Below, piece after piece: positions 6,123 to 8,319 of a stretch of 8,319 nt of DNA; the first letter of the stretch is position 1; each line of letters begins with the position of its first letter. The notes beneath the pieces were generated by a model that did not search any database, was not told the origin of the DNA, and saw only the letters and a list, made by a program, of their open reading frames with translations. The stretch covers positions 1 to 8,319 of the forward strand of contig JAWOEH010000033.1 in assembly GCA_046482855.1 (NCBI GenBank), given 5' to 3'. A program made the position numbers and the translations under genes. This DNA comes from CAYVSF01 sp046482855 (GTDB lineage Bacteria > Bacteroidota > Bacteroidia > Bacteroidales > UBA12077).

Positions 6123-8319
6123 ATGTTCCGTAATTATCTTAAAACTGCTATGCGTAGCTTTTCCCGCCAGAAAGGCCACGTACTGATCAACATGATTGGA
6201 TTGGCCGTTGGTATCGCTGCCAGTTTATTAATCTTTATTTTTGTTCAGTACCACCTGAATTATGATGATCATCACCAAAAAAGCGATCGCATCTACCGGC
6301 TTGTGCTTGATGGAAAGATTGGTGGCCAGGAGGTGCTTGCAGCCTATACCGCGCCGGTTATTGGCCCTACCATGAAACAAGAGTTTCCCGAGGTGGAAAA
6401 AGTAAGCCGCATGAATGTATGGGGAGAATCCCTCTTACGATTGGATGAACGACATTACGAGGAGTTTGTCTGTGGCGTGGACTCTACTTTCTTCTCCATC
6501 TTTACCATCCCTTTTGTTGAAGGGAGTGCCGATAAAGCGCTGGCCGATCCTTACAATGTAGTGCTCTCTGAATCGGCTGCCACTCGAATTTTTGGTAACG
6601 AATCGCCCATGGGCAAAATGATTCATGTAGGTGACTATACCGAGCCATTTAAAATTACCGGCGTCTATTCCGATATCCCGGAAGATTCGCACTTGCAACC
6701 CGATGTCATGATCTCCTTTGTAACCAACCAGCGGGCTAATAGTTCCACTTGGTTGGCCAATAGTTTTAACACGTATATGTTGCTTAAGCCTGGAGCCGAT
6801 TATAAAGCCCTGGAGAAGAAGTTTCCTGATCTGATAAAAAAATATATAGGTCCAGAACTACAGGCTTATATGGGGATTTCGCTCGACGACTTCGCTTCGC
6901 AAGGAAACCGTTATGCCTTCCAGTTGCAACCGCTAAACGATATTCATCTGAATCCTTCCGTTGAACACGACGGAAGACCTTCGCTTGATCCCAAATACCT
7001 GATGGTTTTTGCAGCTATTGCGCTCTTAATTATTATTATTGCAGCAATTAATTACATGAATCTTTCCACAGCGCGTGCTGCTAAACGAGCCAAAGAGGTG
7101 GGTATTCGGAAAGTGAGTGGTTCTACACGGCAAATGCTTATTGGACAGTTTCTTGTAGAATCTATTGTTCTCTCTTTGCTCTCTCTTGTTGTTGCTGTTG
7201 TGCTTATTGAACTGGCATTGCCCTATTTTAATAACCTGCTCGATGGGCACTTTGACATTCCCTACCTCTCGCAATGGTATGTTATTCCTGCTTTGGTTGC
7301 CATTGTTGTTGCAGTGGGTTTGCTTGCGGGCAGCTATCCTGCATTTTTTCTGAGCTCCTTTAAACCCGTAAAAGTGCTTCACAGCAGTGTGAAAAATAGC
7401 ATGAAGAACGGAAAGTTGCGCAGTATTTTGGTTGTATTCCAGTTTTCTGTCTCCATCATTCTTATTATTGGAACCGTTGTTATGTATCGACAAATTGATT
7501 TTATGTTGAATAAAGATTTGGGATACGATCAGGATCAATTATTGGTAATACAGCGTGGCCAGGCTATTGGGAATAGGGTAGAGGCGTTTAAAAACCAGCT
7601 TAAGGAGTTGCCCGGGGTAAAAAATGTAGCCTCCAGCACCTCCATCCCCTTCCGCAATAACAATAATAATGGCTACCAACTAGAGGGGCGGGGCGATGAA
7701 TCCTTGCTGCTTTTTACCAATTGGGTAGATTACGATTTCTTCGATACCTATGATATTGAAGTGGCCGATGGACGTGCTTTCAGCAAAGAATTCTCCACCG
7801 ACGAGGAGGCCGTCTTAATCAATGCAAGTGCAGTACAAAAGTTTGCCATTGACGAACCTTTGGGCATCCGGTTTATTAATGGGTACGACAGCACAGGGGC
7901 ACCTATTTACTTCAAAGTTATTGGGGTGACAAAAGATTTTCACCACGAATCGCTTCACAGCGAAATTGATCCCTACATGTTTAAATTTAAGAGTGAGCAA
8001 AATACCTGGGGGTATTATACAGCTAAGGTTGCTCCGGAAAATATCAGCCAAACCATTAACCAAATTGAAGGGGTGTGGAAAGAGTTTACCCATAATGCTC
8101 CCTTACAGTACTTTTTTATGGATGACGAGTTCGACAGGTTATATCGCGAAGAGAAACAGAATGCGCAACTTGCCATATTATTTACTCTACTGGCAATTAT
8201 TATTGCCACCCTTGGGCTTTTTGGTCTTACCAGCTTCACCACCGAACAACGAACCAAAGAGATAGGTGTGCGCAAGGCCATGGGAAGTTCTTCGTTGCAG
8301 GTAATTATGCTCCTGGTCC
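6123..8319 (+). CDS. FtsX/MacB-like ABC transporter permease, 3' end beyond window
   Basis: The frame is open from ATG 6123 to the window edge (732 codons). The family usually runs to about 790-800 residues in Bacteroidota, so only the last helices are missing. It opens with 'FRNYLKTAMRSFSRQKGHVL' (2-21) and TM1 at about 21-43 (GLAVGIAASLLIF), the classic start of these permeases. A large periplasmic MacB-PCD domain follows (about 45-285), then the first FtsX helix cluster from about 292. That cluster carries the cytoplasmic coupling motif 'AKEVGIRKVSG' (323-333). After a connecting helix near 430-455 comes a second periplasmic domain, then a second cluster with 'TKEIGVRKAMG' (711-721). Such proteins pair with a separate ATPase of the MacB/LolD type for mechanotransmission, lipoprotein handling or peptide/antibiotic export; the substrate is unknown. 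No ATPase gene is seen in the window. The in-frame TAG at 6087-6089 fixes the start region. Confidence 0.95.
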   Translation, partial: MFRNYLKTAMRSFSRQKGHVLINMIGLAVGIAASLLIFIFVQYHLNYDDHHQKSDRIYRLVLDGKIGGQEVLAAYTAPVIGPTMKQEFPEVEKVSRMNVWGESLLRLDERHYEEFVCGVDSTFFSIFTIPFVEGSADKALADPYNVVLSESAATRIFGNESPMGKMIHVGDYTEPFKITGVYSDIPEDSHLQPDVMISFVTNQRANSSTWLANSFNTYMLLKPGADYKALEKKFPDLIKKYIGPELQAYMGISLDDFASQGNRYAFQLQPLNDIHLNPSVEHDGRPSLDPKYLMVFAAIALLIIIIAAINYMNLSTARAAKRAKEVGIRKVSGSTRQMLIGQFLVESIVLSLLSLVVAVVLIELALPYFNNLLDGHFDIPYLSQWYVIPALVAIVVAVGLLAGSYPAFFLSSFKPVKVLHSSVKNSMKNGKLRSILVVFQFSVSIILIIGTVVMYRQIDFMLNKDLGYDQDQLLVIQRGQAIGNRVEAFKNQLKELPGVKNVASSTSIPFRNNNNNGYQLEGRGDESLLLFTNWVDYDFFDTYDIEVADGRAFSKEFSTDEEAVLINASAVQKFAIDEPLGIRFINGYDSTGAPIYFKVIGVTKDFHHESLHSEIDPYMFKFKSEQNTWGYYTAKVAPENISQTINQIEGVWKEFTHNAPLQYFFMDDEFDRLYREEKQNAQLAILFTLLAIIIATLGLFGLTSFTTEQRTKEIGVRKAMGSSSLQVIMLLV

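Noticed and set aside
7026..7538. 170-codon minus-strand open frame
   Set aside because: It is the antisense shadow of the FtsX helix region of the permease: Asn/His-rich translation from complementary hydrophobic codons.

Overview
The window looks like chromosomal DNA from a Bacteroidota bacterium, plausibly of the Marinilabiliales/Cytophaga type. Three things point that way. It carries a CarboxypepD_reg-like/DUF5686 outer-membrane protein and an 'EVGIRK/EIGVRK' FtsX-type ABC permease, both hallmark families of the phylum. Two candidate promoters carry the phylum's -7 motif TANNTTTG, one with a correctly spaced -33 TTTG. Gene starts have A-rich leaders without Shine-Dalgarno sequences.

Left part (1-1777): a small VOC/glyoxalase-fold protein and a 12-helix MFS transporter lie on the minus strand, 67 bp apart, possibly co-transcribed with the MFS gene first. 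Positions 1-147 hold no gene I can defend.

Divergent intergenic region (1778-2262): this is the most structured non-coding DNA here. A 13-unit GTTGAG/GTTAAG hexamer array (1825-1902) ends in an inverted copy of its own unit. A GC-rich palindromic, REP-like block (1921-2000) follows, with two back-to-back hairpins. Next come three tandem octamers, then a second, degenerate hexamer array in the same orientation (2062-2109). Candidate promoters flank this mosaic: one fires left into the MFS gene and the other right into the DUF5686 gene. The right-hand promoter lies inside the longest possible reading frame, which argues that the protein starts at 2263 and not 2176.

Centre (2263-4650): one large outer-membrane protein with a signal peptide, a regulatory beta-sandwich and a C-terminal beta-barrel ending in Phe.

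Right-centre (4696-6046): two divergent, AT-richer genes. One encodes a very small HExxH membrane metalloprotease-like protein. The other encodes a four-helix membrane protein of unknown function. This is the least conserved part of the window and may be accessory DNA.

Right end (6123-8319): a large MacB/FtsX-like ABC transporter permease, open to the window edge, lacking only its last helices.

No RNA genes, CRISPR arrays, transposases or phage genes were recognised. I see no convincing new multi-gene system; the repeat mosaic and the protease/membrane-protein pair are the best candidates for a second look.
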